A stretch of 64,000 nucleotides of DNA from Flavobacteriaceae bacterium PS02338 (GTDB lineage: Bacteria > Bacteroidota > Bacteroidia > Sphingobacteriales > Sphingobacteriaceae): assembly GCA_029959615.1 (NCBI GenBank), contig JASCOD010000001.1, positions 124,001-188,000 of the forward strand. Direction: 5' to 3'. Position numbers and translations under genes: made by a program. Below the pieces are notes generated by a model. It worked only from the letters and a program-made list of their open reading frames with translations, searched no databases and was not told where the DNA came from. Below, in pieces: positions 46,660 through 55,638 of this stretch. The stretch's first letter is position 1, and each line of letters opens with the position of its first letter.

Positions 46660-47363
46660 TGGAAAAGTTAAAATGTGTAGCTATAGATGATGAACCTTTA
46701 GCACTTGCCTTAATTAAAACCTATATAGAAGCAACTGAAGGATTAACTTTACTTCAGGTTTTTGAAGACGCCATTGCAGCCGTTGAATACCTAAGTAAAT
46801 ACCCTGTTGATCTGTTGTTTTTAGATGTCAACATGCCAGACATTACAGGCTTAGAACTCTACAACTCTTTAGCTGTAAAACCAATGGTAGTTTTCACCAC
46901 TGCCTATAAAAATTTCGCTTTCGAAGGCTTTGAGCTTAATGCGATCGACTATCTCTTAAAACCCATAGATTATATCAGATTTAAGAAGGCGGCCAAAAAG
47001 GCTATAGATTTTTATGTCTACAAGCATCAAAAAGAACAAGATAATCCAAGCGACCACCTTTTTGTTTATTCGGAATATAAACTGATTAAAATTGAAGTCA
47101 ACGAAATCGTCTATCTGGAAAGCTTAGAGGATTACGTAAAAATCCATCTCAATACCGGCAAAATGATTATGACTTTGGCTACACTAAAGAAAGTAATTGA
47201 CAAACTCCCGGCAGAAAAATTCAAAAGAATACACCGCAGCTACGTAGTTGCTGTTAAAGAAGTTCAGTCTGTTGCTAACAGAAAAGCACAATTAAGTAAT
47301 GGCACAACGCTTCCCATTAGTGATTCGCATGTTTCCTTTATTAACGAGTGGAAGAACACCTAA
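46659..47363 (+). CDS. LytTR family response regulator
   Basis: 234 residues. CheY-like receiver domain (about 3-115): acidic pocket IDDEP, phosphate-accepting Asp in LLFLDVNMPDITG, Thr/Ala TTAYK and Lys LLKPI. LytTR DNA-binding domain (about 135-234): VYSEYKLIKIEVNEIVYLESLEDYVKI and FKRIHRSYVVAV, LSNGTTLPISDSHVSFI. It should regulate nearby operons, most likely the cassette at 47485-49649 that follows it in the same direction with a 121-bp gap. Confidence 0.95.
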   Translation: MEKLKCVAIDDEPLALALIKTYIEATEGLTLLQVFEDAIAAVEYLSKYPVDLLFLDVNMPDITGLELYNSLAVKPMVVFTTAYKNFAFEGFELNAIDYLLKPIDYIRFKKAAKKAIDFYVYKHQKEQDNPSDHLFVYSEYKLIKIEVNEIVYLESLEDYVKIHLNTGKMIMTLATLKKVIDKLPAEKFKRIHRSYVVAVKEVQSVANRKAQLSNGTTLPISDSHVSFINEWKNT

Positions 47364-47484
47364 ATATTAACATCTCTTAACATTCATTTCCCGGTCGATA
47401 CAAAGACACCATTAACCGACACATTTTTGTTACAATTCCGCTAGCTATCCATATTTGATAAGTGTTTCACCAAACCTATCAGAT

Positions 47485-48210
47485 ATGGAACGAAAAAACT
47501 TTTTAAGGAGCTTATTGATTGGAGCAGTATCTACCCCAGCGGTAATTAATGCCTGTAAAAAATCTAGTGCTGCCGACGAAACTGTGGGTGTAACCACCAC
47601 TCCAACCGGCGGCTCTTCAGCAAGTAATTGCGTGGTAGCACCTACAGAGACAGAAGGTCCTTTTCCAACAAAAGCCCCTGCGTCTTATGTAAGAAGTGAC
47701 ATTACCGATGGCCAAACCGGCTACAAGCTGACAGCAAAAATCACCATTGGAAATAGCAACAATAACTGTAGTGCGTTAGCTGGCGCAATTGTAGATATCT
47801 GGCATTGTGATGCTGAAGGGAATTATTCTGAATATGGTGGCACATCAATGCAATCCACCAATTATCAATCTGTACATTTTTTGCGTGGCCGACAAACTAC
47901 CGATACAAATGGACTAGTTACTTTTACGAGTATTTTTCCCGGCTGGTATTCTGGCCGCGCTACCCATATCCACGTACACGTTTACAATGCATCTGGTAAA
48001 TCCTTAAAAGTTACACAAATAGCTTTTCCAGAAGGATCAGGTACCGCTGTTGCATTGGTAAACGGCTATAAAAAAGGTTTATCTGGCTATACCTACAACA
48101 AAAACGACAATGTTTTTAGTGATGATACTTCGGGAATAGAAATAGCCACTGTAACAGGAAACACAACTTCTGGCTTTGAGCTTAAAATTCAACTTAGCGT
48201 ACCTGCATAA
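47485..48210 (+). CDS. intradiol dioxygenase-like lipoprotein
   Basis: 241 residues from the ATG at 47485. The start resembles a Tat-style or lipoprotein signal (RKNFLRSLLIGAVSTPAVINAC, lipobox Cys about 24), so the protein is exported. The body has the intradiol fold (PTETEGPFPTKAPASYVRSD, VDIWHCDAEGNYSEYGG) with iron ligands expected from catechol 1,2-dioxygenases: Tyr in NYSEY and in WYSGRATHIHVHV, and the two His of HIHVH. Real enzymes of this family split catechols between the hydroxyls. Secreted members in other bacteria are mostly uncharacterised. Confidence 0.88.
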   Translation: MERKNFLRSLLIGAVSTPAVINACKKSSAADETVGVTTTPTGGSSASNCVVAPTETEGPFPTKAPASYVRSDITDGQTGYKLTAKITIGNSNNNCSALAGAIVDIWHCDAEGNYSEYGGTSMQSTNYQSVHFLRGRQTTDTNGLVTFTSIFPGWYSGRATHIHVHVYNASGKSLKVTQIAFPEGSGTAVALVNGYKKGLSGYTYNKNDNVFSDDTSGIEIATVTGNTTSGFELKIQLSVPA

Positions 48211-48221
48211 TTAAATTGAAA

Positions 48222-48470
48222 ATGAAAAGAATTTTGACGTCGCTTTGCGGCACCTTATTAATAGGATCTCTTGTTTATAGCACAAGCAAACTAGCAATCA
48301 ACAACAGTTCCAGCGAATCCATCATTAAATCCGTATCTAAGGTAGATACTTTTTTCGAAGGGACTGTGCTATCATTAAACATCATCTTTTTGTTCGTTTT
48401 CTTGATCAGCATTTTAGCCATCATCAAGGAGGAAGACAATCATGAGAAGAAAGATCACCCTTTGCTATAG
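48222..48470 (+). CDS. small two-helix membrane protein
   Basis: 82 residues from the ATG at 48222 (MKRILTSLCG; a TTG at 48216 is less likely). Hydrophobic helices at about 3-22 and 46-66, and a charged C-terminal tail (KEEDNHEKKDHPLL). No family recognised. It follows the dioxygenase-like gene by 11 bp and overlaps the next gene by 29 bp, so it belongs to the same transcript. Confidence 0.65.
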   Translation: MKRILTSLCGTLLIGSLVYSTSKLAINNSSSESIIKSVSKVDTFFEGTVLSLNIIFLFVFLISILAIIKEEDNHEKKDHPLL

Positions 48471-48945
48471 GAAAGTAATCAATGTGAATAGCATTAGTAC
48501 TTGGGAAAGGCTTGTATTTACCGATTCTTTTACCGAGTTCAAGATGCAATCGCAGTATTTCGATCAGGAAAGCAAGTATTACACTTTCGCCGAATTACTG
48601 CATAACGTTCCAACCGCAGAAAAACTCCATTTCTTAGTTAGCGGCAGTATTATCAACTACGTGAAACAGTTAAATGAAGTTATTCCTGATGTGACCAACA
48701 ACCTCGGCCTGCATTTTTTGAAATTCAACCAATTCAGGTTTGAGATCATTAATTCCGATCTACGAAACATCGACAAGCACGTAGTTGCAATAAACTTCTA
48801 CAGTGAACAGCTTAACCATATTGATCAAATTGGAGATTATCTCCTTACCTCAAAAAGTAATATATCTGATAACGAAAACAGGGAAGTGCTAACCGATATG
48901 TTCGCCATGATCCCTTATCTCACCATTTACAGCATAAAACAATGA
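48442..48945 (+). CDS. hypothetical cytoplasmic protein of the dioxygenase cassette
   Basis: 167 residues, no signal or membrane helix; rich in Asn, Glu, Phe and Leu (for example FKMQSQYFDQESKYYTFAELLH). Mixed helical and strand pattern; I recognise no family. ATG at 48442 overlaps the preceding gene by 29 bp, and its TGA overlaps the next ATG (ATGA at 48942-48945), so it is tightly coupled to both neighbours. Confidence 0.7.
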   Translation: MRRKITLCYRKVINVNSISTWERLVFTDSFTEFKMQSQYFDQESKYYTFAELLHNVPTAEKLHFLVSGSIINYVKQLNEVIPDVTNNLGLHFLKFNQFRFEIINSDLRNIDKHVVAINFYSEQLNHIDQIGDYLLTSKSNISDNENREVLTDMFAMIPYLTIYSIKQ

Positions 48946-49649
48946 ACATCATTTCTCAAGGTAAAATATTCCTTTCCGACCAAAGGGTTATTATCGAAAG
49001 CGAACGCATTAAAAGATACAGCACTTTCAATTTCGACAACATTTACAATCCAGCAAAAAAACCAGTAGGCGATTTATACGCACTACATGATGACATGCTT
49101 GCGCCTAATGCTTCGATCAATTTCTTTCACAGAGAACAAGGCTATGTGATTATTGTTCCGCTGCTTGGAACCGTAAACTACATAGACGATGAAGAAAAAG
49201 AAACTAGCATTGAAGTAGGAAAAAGCACAATGGTTTTCTTAGCCGCAAATTCATTCTTCAAATTAAAAAACCCTTACGAAGATGCCACCGTTAACTATTT
49301 GATTATTGGCGTTAAGGCTAAAAACGGAAATTACAATGCTCCAACTTCGCTCGACATCAATCTATCGACATTAAACCTGCTAACAACTGTTACCCCTAAA
49401 ACGCTGCCATTTAAAGTTAGTTTAGGCAGATTTAAAGGCAGAGGAGAGAGCGAATACCAGTTAAACGATGCAGCAATATTGTACTGCTTTGTTTTAAGTG
49501 GCGCTTTTGAAATTGATGGAAGATTATTACACGAACGCGATGGAATTGCATTATGGGCAACAGAAAAAATTGAAATAGAAGCATTAAGCGACCAAGCTAT
49601 TCTACTTACAGTCGAACTCCCATCGCAACCCAGTATGATCTTATTTTAG
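48942..49649 (+). CDS. pirin-like cupin protein
   Basis: 235 residues with two cupin barrels. The C-terminal part (ILYCFVLSGAFEIDGRLLHERDGIALWATEKIEIEALSDQAILLTVELP) matches the pattern of pirin and quercetin 2,3-dioxygenase (YhhW) proteins, and the N-terminal barrel has FNFDNIYNPAKKPVGDLYALHDDMLAPNASINFFHREQ, with the metal-site His/Glu less well kept than in active enzymes. Possible roles: a dioxygenase for flavonol-like compounds or a redox-sensing partner. Its ATG overlaps the stop of the upstream gene, which fits a single operon with the intradiol-like gene. Confidence 0.78.
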   Translation: MNIISQGKIFLSDQRVIIESERIKRYSTFNFDNIYNPAKKPVGDLYALHDDMLAPNASINFFHREQGYVIIVPLLGTVNYIDDEEKETSIEVGKSTMVFLAANSFFKLKNPYEDATVNYLIIGVKAKNGNYNAPTSLDINLSTLNLLTTVTPKTLPFKVSLGRFKGRGESEYQLNDAAILYCFVLSGAFEIDGRLLHERDGIALWATEKIEIEALSDQAILLTVELPSQPSMILF

Positions 49650-49678
49650 ATTTTATCTCCCTAGTAAGTAGAAAGCAA

Positions 49679-49686
49679 TATCTTTG
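49679..49686 (+). promoter_or_regulatory. TAnnTTTG box directly before purD
   Basis: TATCTTTG lies only 4 bp before the purD ATG (49691), so a transcript from it would be leaderless or start inside the gene. It may be a chance match; recorded because the consensus is exact. Confidence 0.25.
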
Positions 49687-49690
49687 CTAA

Positions 49691-50962
49691 ATGAATATCT
49701 TACTTATCGGTTCTGGTGGAAGAGAATGTGCTTTCGCCTGGAAATTAAGCCAATCGGAGAAATGCACCAACCTATTTATTGCTCCTGGTAATGCTGGCAC
49801 TGCCAATTACGGCAAAAATGTTAACATCAACCCAAATGATTTTGAAGCGGTAAAATCGCTGGCGTTAAAAGAAAAAATAGAGCTATTAGTAGTTGGTCCC
49901 GAAGAACCTCTCGTATTAGGTATCCATGATTTTTTTGCCAATGATGAAGCTTTGGCTCATATCCCCGTAATTGGACCGAAAAAAGAAGGAGCTATTTTAG
50001 AAGGGAGTAAAGATTTCTCCAAGCAGTTCATGGAGAGACACCATATCCCTACTGCAAAATCTAAATCATTCACTAACGAGAACCTACAAGAAGGCTTAGA
50101 CTATTTAGCCAACCACGCTACACCTATTGTTTTAAAAGCCGATGGATTGGCTGCTGGCAAGGGCGTTTTAATTTTAGATAATGTTGCAGAAGCTCAAGAT
50201 GAATTAAAACTAATGTTAGGCGGAAAATTCGGCAATGCCGGAAGTACCGTTGTAATCGAAGAATTTTTAACTGGCATTGAACTATCCGTATTTATTTTAT
50301 CAGATGGCAAAAACTATGTGACTTTACCGGAAGCTAAGGATTACAAGCGCATTGGCCAAGGCGATACAGGCTTAAATACAGGAGGTATGGGTTCTGTTTC
50401 TCCCGTTCCGTTTGCTGATGCAGCATTTTTAAATAAAATTGAAGAGCGCATTATCAAACCCACGGTAAATGGCTTAGCTAGCGAGGGTATAGATTACACC
50501 GGATTTATTTTCTTCGGATTAATTAAAGTAGGCGACGACCCTTACGTAATTGAATATAATGCTCGAATGGGCGATCCTGAAACAGAAAGTGTAATCCTAA
50601 GAATTGAAAATGACCTAGTTGAGCTTTTCTTAGCTAGCGCAAATAAAGAGCTGGGCAACTACGAAATTAAGATCAGCCCTAAAAATGCGGCAACTGTAGT
50701 TATTGTTGCTGGCGGATACCCTGGTGAATACGAAAAAGGCAAAACAATTTCGGGCTTAGAAAACATTAGGGATTCTTACGCTTTCCATGCAGGAACAGCT
50801 TTAGAAGGTGGCATGGTAAAAACTAATGGAGGAAGGGTTTTAGCAATTAGTAGTGTTAAAGATACACAGTTTGAAGCTTTACAATGCGCCACCGCAGATG
50901 CTGCAAGAATCTATTTTGATGGAAAATATTTCCGTGAAGATATTGGATTTGATCTTATCTAG
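49691..50962 (+). CDS. purD: phosphoribosylamine-glycine ligase
   Basis: 423 residues, typical length. The N-terminal Rossmann-like part opens MNILLIGSGGRECAFAWKL, then PGNAGT, VVGPEEPLVLG; the ATP-grasp part has KADGLAAGKGVLIL, EEFLTGIELSVFIL, GQGDTGLNTGGMGSVSPVP and EYNARMGDPETE; the C-terminal domain has VVIVAGGYPG. It joins glycine to phosphoribosylamine in purine synthesis. It stands alone, with a terminator after it. Confidence 0.98.
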   Translation: MNILLIGSGGRECAFAWKLSQSEKCTNLFIAPGNAGTANYGKNVNINPNDFEAVKSLALKEKIELLVVGPEEPLVLGIHDFFANDEALAHIPVIGPKKEGAILEGSKDFSKQFMERHHIPTAKSKSFTNENLQEGLDYLANHATPIVLKADGLAAGKGVLILDNVAEAQDELKLMLGGKFGNAGSTVVIEEFLTGIELSVFILSDGKNYVTLPEAKDYKRIGQGDTGLNTGGMGSVSPVPFADAAFLNKIEERIIKPTVNGLASEGIDYTGFIFFGLIKVGDDPYVIEYNARMGDPETESVILRIENDLVELFLASANKELGNYEIKISPKNAATVVIVAGGYPGEYEKGKTISGLENIRDSYAFHAGTALEGGMVKTNGGRVLAISSVKDTQFEALQCATADAARIYFDGKYFREDIGFDLI

Positions 50963-51038
50963 CCCCCACTTGAGGTAAAAATTTCTCATTTCTCAACATT
51001 TATTCGTACACTTGCATTTACAAGGTGCGATTATCCAC

Positions 51039-51080
51039 ATCCCGCCTAGGTCTATTACAATAGCACTAGTCGGGATTTTT
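51039..51080 (+). terminator. probable purD terminator
   Basis: Stem ATCCCG (51039-51044) / CGGGAT (51071-51076) extended by CTAG / CTAG around an AT-rich loop, followed by TTTTT. It is 77 bp after the purD stop. Confidence 0.6.
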
Positions 51081-51150
51081 ACCATCACAGCTACCTCTAG
51101 TGGTTAATTGGCATATTTTTTTGTTAGTAACAGAATAATAAAACTGTAGC

Positions 51151-51882
51151 TTGACCAACAACCTATATAAACTATTTCAATGCGCCATCCTATTTACAGG
51201 ATTGCTGTTACTGCCATTCTCTAGTTTTTCGCAACAGGAAGAACCCAAAAGAGTGACGGTAGTAGTTACAGTGAAAGAAATTCCTCAACAAAAAGAGATT
51301 GTACAACTTCCCGCAGACAATACTCCGAAAAAAGTAAGTAAAGCCACTGAAAAAACGGTTATCGCAACCAAGAAAAATTCGCTGCCAACAAAAGTCACGG
51401 CTTCAAAAGAAATTACGGTAGCCAAAGCACCCATAGTGGCAAAAAAAACCAGCAAATCACCTTCCGAAAAGCCTAAAGTCACAGTTTCGGTCACGCCAAA
51501 AGCAACACCACCAACCAAAGAAGAAACAAAGCTTGCGCAAAATAAACCCGTTATAGCTGAAGATAAAAAATCAGTAGAAAAAGTACCTACTCAAAAACCA
51601 GTGGCTACGCTCCCTAAAACAGCACCCACAACCGTTCATACAGATATCAGTAAAAGTACCGAACAGGTTAACAACAAAACCATCACAACGGTAAAGGATA
51701 AGAATGAAAGTGAAGAAATCGAGAACACCTCATACACTTCTACAGTAAATTCTTTCAGTTACATCTGGATTGGCGCATTTTTAATCATAGCAGGCGTAGT
51801 TTTAGGTTTACTCTTCGGCAAACCTGCTTTCTTAATTTCGTTCGTAGGCATTGTCTTTATTGTATTAGGCTTGCTGATATAA
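51151..51882 (+). CDS. Lys/Thr/Pro-rich protein with signal peptide and C-terminal membrane helices
   Basis: 243 residues starting at TTG 51151; an in-frame TAA lies four codons upstream and no ATG, GTG or other Met codon exists anywhere in the frame, so a TTG start is the only option. Signal peptide about 1-26 (FSSFSQQ). A low-complexity region (about 30-195) is rich in Lys, Thr, Val, Pro and Ala. Two C-terminal hydrophobic helices (about 198-240, YIWIGAFLIIAGVVLGLLF, FLISFVGIVFIVLGLLI). Such a layout (exported basic spacer, membrane anchor) recalls a periplasm-spanning or wall-associated protein. No family recognised. Confidence 0.65.
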   Translation: MTNNLYKLFQCAILFTGLLLLPFSSFSQQEEPKRVTVVVTVKEIPQQKEIVQLPADNTPKKVSKATEKTVIATKKNSLPTKVTASKEITVAKAPIVAKKTSKSPSEKPKVTVSVTPKATPPTKEETKLAQNKPVIAEDKKSVEKVPTQKPVATLPKTAPTTVHTDISKSTEQVNNKTITTVKDKNESEEIENTSYTSTVNSFSYIWIGAFLIIAGVVLGLLFGKPAFLISFVGIVFIVLGLLI

Positions 51883-51929
51883 CTTAAAAACCATACATCT
51901 CATTGATGGTATGACAGCCCTACAATAAA

Positions 51930-51990
51930 CCGCTTTGCCTCTCATTGCGTAGCAAGGGTGACCTTATTCATGCTGGCCTATGCGAAGCGG
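51930..51990. repeat. short inverted repeat CCGCTTTGC / GCGAAGCGG
   Basis: CCGCTTTGC at 51930-51938 and GCGAAGCGG at 51982-51990, with GCAAGG and TGACC between, resembles the CTTCG/CGAAG palindromes near 57089-57170. It lies between converging genes. Confidence 0.5.
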
Positions 51991-52081
51991 AAAGCTACTT
52001 GCAAATTTATTACAGCGTCGGTTTTAAGAACTAACTTTCAATAGGCCAACAATCGGCCTCAAGAAAAATAAAAGCACAAAA

Positions 52082-52107
52082 AAAGGTCCCGAAATTTCGG
52101 GACCTTT
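52082..52107 (-). terminator. terminator of the TlpA-like gene
   Basis: 26-bp palindrome AAAGGTCCCGAAA / TTTCGGGACCTTT, 22 bp after the stop of the minus-strand gene; a run of seven T residues follows on the minus strand. Confidence 0.9.
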
Positions 52108-52128
52108 CTCTTTAAGCATCAAAATAGC

Positions 52129-53280
52129 TTACTTCGTTTTCTTATCCAATACCTCAGCTAATTTATTTTGTAGCGCATTTCCTCTTAAATCCTTCGCTAC
52201 AATTTTGCCATTAGGATCTATCAAGAAGTTTGCAGGAATTCCTTTAATACCCCATGCTTTAGAAACTTCGTTATTCCAACCTTGCATATCAGAAACATGC
52301 GTCCATGTCAATTTATCATCTTCTACAGCTTTTAACCAAGCTTCTTTTGTGGTTTTTGTATTTCCACCGTCTAAAGAAACACCTAAAATGGTGAAATTTT
52401 TATCTTTAAACTTAGCATAAGCTTCTACCACATTTGGGTTTTCTTGTCTACACGGCCCGCACCACGAAGCCCAGAAGTCAATCAGTACGTATTTACCTTT
52501 AAAATCTGATAATTTTACTGGCTTACCATCTGGATCATTCTGTGTAAAATCCATTGCCACTACACCAATAGCTGTTTTTTTAGTAGCCTCGATAGCCGCT
52601 GGGATACCCTGACCAATTTTAGATGACTTCAATTCAGGCGAAAGCACGGCGTACAGCTTTTCTACTTCTCCAACTGCCTTATCATTTCCAGCTAAAGTAT
52701 TTAGCTGAATCAAACTGATAAAAGACTTAGGATTTTCCTCGATAAACTTCAAATAAATTGGTGTCTTCTGATCTCTAATCGTATTAAATTTTCCAATTAA
52801 AACATCCATCTGCGCAGCATCTTCTTTTTGCTCTTTGGTTAACTTCGCATATTCTTCGTTAACCACCTTTTCTTGATCGCTTAAAGGCTTCAGCAATGCA
52901 TTCAATTTGGCATTATCAACGTTAGCTGGTGTACCTCCAGTTACCGACGACTTCAAACTATCGGCACTATTCAGCACAATATTCCCTGGCTCTATGTATA
53001 AAGCCGTATAGTCCATATTTCTAGTGTTACTACCTTTTTTATAAGGATTTACATTATTGAACAAATTCCCCATCACTGGAGAAGTAACCTTGCCCTTAAA
53101 CTCAAATGCTCCATTGCTTACTATAGCCGAGTCAGTAAGTCTTTGCCCATTTTCTGCAAAAACAAGATATATTTTATTGCCATTAGCCACAGATTTAGCA
53201 GTCCCCTTCAAGGTAAAATCTGCTTGTGCCATCAACGCCAGAGGAGATAGTAAAATGGCTGAAAGAATTATTTTTTTCAT
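52129..53280 (-). CDS. TlpA-type thioredoxin with DUF4369 N-terminal domain
   Basis: 383 residues with a signal peptide (about 1-19, LALMAQ). The N-terminal half (about 20-230) is a beta-rich DUF4369-like region (FTLKGTAKSVANGNKIYLVF, SAIVSNGAFEFKGKV). The C-terminal half (from about 240) is a thioredoxin fold of the TlpA/ResA group with catalytic WCGPC in FWASWCGPCRQENPN and cis-Pro in KGIPANFLIDP. It works as a periplasmic thiol-disulphide reductase, usually for cytochrome c assembly or protein repair. Minus-strand single gene. Confidence 0.94.
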   Translation of the reverse strand: MKKIILSAILLSPLALMAQADFTLKGTAKSVANGNKIYLVFAENGQRLTDSAIVSNGAFEFKGKVTSPVMGNLFNNVNPYKKGSNTRNMDYTALYIEPGNIVLNSADSLKSSVTGGTPANVDNAKLNALLKPLSDQEKVVNEEYAKLTKEQKEDAAQMDVLIGKFNTIRDQKTPIYLKFIEENPKSFISLIQLNTLAGNDKAVGEVEKLYAVLSPELKSSKIGQGIPAAIEATKKTAIGVVAMDFTQNDPDGKPVKLSDFKGKYVLIDFWASWCGPCRQENPNVVEAYAKFKDKNFTILGVSLDGGNTKTTKEAWLKAVEDDKLTWTHVSDMQGWNNEVSKAWGIKGIPANFLIDPNGKIVAKDLRGNALQNKLAEVLDKKTK

Positions 53281-53400
53281 CTTTTTTAATTATGTTTTCA
53301 TTTGTGATGAAGCTATCCCGATACATCGGAATGGTTTCATTTTTATGTGGAATAAGTTGTAAATCAAATATACGAATATCTCGTACTAGTTTTGTAACTA

Positions 53401-54582
53401 TCAAATCAGTTTTTGATAGGTTCGCCACCATAAATCTGGCATCTCTCCCTTAACGGCTATATTGTAATCTTCGTATTTACACGGCACAAGGTGAAAACGT
53501 TCATTTTTAGAACCATTTGCTGGATAAGGAACCTGCATCCACCATCGATCAGATTTTTTACTTTTTACAAAATTCACTTCCGTGGCACCGTCATTTACGC
53601 TAGCTCTATAAATAATATATTGCGATTTCGGTGTCAATGGAAAATCTTTCTTGCGATTATAAAAGCCATCTACAAAATACCATACCATCTGAGATAGCAG
53701 CATTGCCGTTTGGCTACTTTTATCAAAAGCTGGATTAAATTCATAAAAACCGATCGAAGTCAACTTATCGCTCATACCGGCGTATCTAGATATCCGACAG
53801 GCATCTTCGCCGTAAAAACCATTCGGAACCATATTTGTATTTCCACAGGCATCACTTGAGCGAATTGCACCCAAATCAAAACTTACCATATTCGCATTGC
53901 GGATTACAGGCTCTGAAACCGACAAATCAGAAACAAATTCACCTAGCCTGTGCACGTCAAAATAAAGCTTTTCCATCACCCTTAAACTATCTTGACTTAC
54001 AAAATAAGTTTGATAACCCATGTTACTATAATTAAAAAGGTAATTTGGTTGATGAAGAAAAATTTTAGTCAAATAACTTTGAGAAGTGGTAGCTACTCCC
54101 TCAGATTCGTCCTGTTCTAAATCGAAACGATTATCAATTACCAATAAGTCTACTTTTTGTTCCAAACTTTCGTAACCCATATATTGCGCATAGGTTAGGT
54201 CTTGCCCACCGCCGATAATAACAGGCACAATATTTAGCTTGATTAATTCTGCAACTATTGTCTTTACAGCAAAATAGGTATCTGAAATCTCCTGTCCCGC
54301 TATGATATTCCCCAAGTCGACAATCCGAGTAGGCACCTGACCTTCGTTCAGTAGATAAAACTGCTCACGAAAGTAATCTGGTGCCAAAGAACATCCATTA
54401 TTATTTACCGCACCTCTATCATCTTTTACACCAATAATAGCCAAATCATACTTTTCTTCTTCCAAATCTGGAAATGCATCAGTATAAAACTCTACCTTCA
54501 TCCCAAGCTGGCTTGTTAAAAAACCATTTCTAGGCGTGAATTTTTCTATATCTATCGGAGAAAAAAAATCTGATAAAGTCAT
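53401..54582 (-). CDS. ureohydrolase-fold protein with degenerate metal site
   Basis: 393 residues, arginase/formiminoglutamase fold: IGVKDDRGAVNNNG-like start, then VPVIIGGGQDLTYAQ, LLVIDNRFDLEQ and ANMVSFDLGAIRSSDA. In active enzymes the three metal motifs are GGGH, DAHxD and SxDxDxxDP. Here the His of the first is Gln (GGGQ), the second reads DNRFD (His replaced by Arg) and the third SFDLGAIRSSD (second Asp is Gly), so three of about six manganese ligands are gone. It probably does not hydrolyse guanidino compounds and may have a binding or structural role. It has no hut genes nearby. Confidence 0.88.
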   Translation of the reverse strand: MTLSDFFSPIDIEKFTPRNGFLTSQLGMKVEFYTDAFPDLEEEKYDLAIIGVKDDRGAVNNNGCSLAPDYFREQFYLLNEGQVPTRIVDLGNIIAGQEISDTYFAVKTIVAELIKLNIVPVIIGGGQDLTYAQYMGYESLEQKVDLLVIDNRFDLEQDESEGVATTSQSYLTKIFLHQPNYLFNYSNMGYQTYFVSQDSLRVMEKLYFDVHRLGEFVSDLSVSEPVIRNANMVSFDLGAIRSSDACGNTNMVPNGFYGEDACRISRYAGMSDKLTSIGFYEFNPAFDKSSQTAMLLSQMVWYFVDGFYNRKKDFPLTPKSQYIIYRASVNDGATEVNFVKSKKSDRWWMQVPYPANGSKNERFHLVPCKYEDYNIAVKGEMPDLWWRTYQKLI

Positions 54583-54675
54583 AAAGCTATTTAAATTTCT
54601 GACCTCAAATATCTATTTTTGGGCGCATATATTAAGCGCATTTTTATTTTTTGTGCTTAAATCATCAAAAATGGA

Positions 54676-55638
54676 ATGATACTCGTTACAGGTGCTACAG
54701 GTTTTTTAGGAGCAGAATTAGTGAAACAGCTTACGGACCAAAATATACAGGTCCGAGCCATTAGGCGAAGCAGCTCAAAAATTCCGGTCTTGCTCCAAAA
54801 CAACAACTTAGTTACCTGGCATATCGCAGACATCAACGAACCAGAAAACTTGGCTGATACCTTTGAAGGCGTTACTAAAGTTTACCATTGCGCAGCTACG
54901 GTTTCATTTGACCCGAAAGACAAGGCCAAACTTTTAAAAATCAACATTGAAGGGACTGCTAATATTGTTAACCTTTGTTTAGAAAACAATGTCCGCCTGC
55001 TCCACGTGAGTTCAATTGCGGCACTAGGTTATGCAAAAGAAGGACAGCTGATTTCTGAAAAACATTTCTGGGATTACGACCCAAAGGCACATAATTACGC
55101 TATTTCTAAATATCAAGGTGAAATGGAAGTGTGGCGTGGGATAGCCGAAGGATTAGATGCGGTGATCGTAAATCCGGCAGTAATTATTGGTAAAAATGCT
55201 GGTTACGATGGTAGCGGAGCCATCTTTAAATTGGTAAAAGAAGGGTTGAAATTTTATACCGATGGTGCTACTGGAATTGTAGACGTAGAAGACGTAGCCA
55301 AATGCATGATTTTGCTTATGGAAAGTGAAATCACTGCAGAGCGATATACCTTAAGTGCCGACAACCTACATTACAAAGACTTTTTCGCAGAAATTGCAAA
55401 AGGTTTCGGCATCAAAGCACCAGCTAAAGAAGCGAAACGCTGGATGCTAGGCATTGCTTGGAGAGCAGCAAAGTTCGTCTCACTTTTTACTGGAAGACCC
55501 GCAGCACTCACTAAAGATGCAGCACGCAGCAGTTTCAACCTGAGTTATTACACCAACCAAAAAATAACAAACGCCTTCAACTTTAAATTTAAACCCCTAA
55601 ACCAAAGCATCGCTGAAGTTTGCAATGCACTTAAATAA
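54676..55638 (+). CDS. NAD-dependent epimerase/dehydratase family protein
   Basis: 320 residues, extended SDR fold. Nucleotide-binding motif GATGFLGAELVKQL at the start, VYHCAATVSF, SSIAALGY, active-site YAISKYQGE (Tyr about 142, Lys about 146) and PAVIIGKNAG. The C-terminus is a variable lid. Dihydroflavonol-reductase-like members of this group act on sugar, sterol or hydroxy-acid substrates. Single gene with no pathway neighbours. Confidence 0.92.
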   Translation: MILVTGATGFLGAELVKQLTDQNIQVRAIRRSSSKIPVLLQNNNLVTWHIADINEPENLADTFEGVTKVYHCAATVSFDPKDKAKLLKINIEGTANIVNLCLENNVRLLHVSSIAALGYAKEGQLISEKHFWDYDPKAHNYAISKYQGEMEVWRGIAEGLDAVIVNPAVIIGKNAGYDGSGAIFKLVKEGLKFYTDGATGIVDVEDVAKCMILLMESEITAERYTLSADNLHYKDFFAEIAKGFGIKAPAKEAKRWMLGIAWRAAKFVSLFTGRPAALTKDAARSSFNLSYYTNQKITNAFNFKFKPLNQSIAEVCNALK

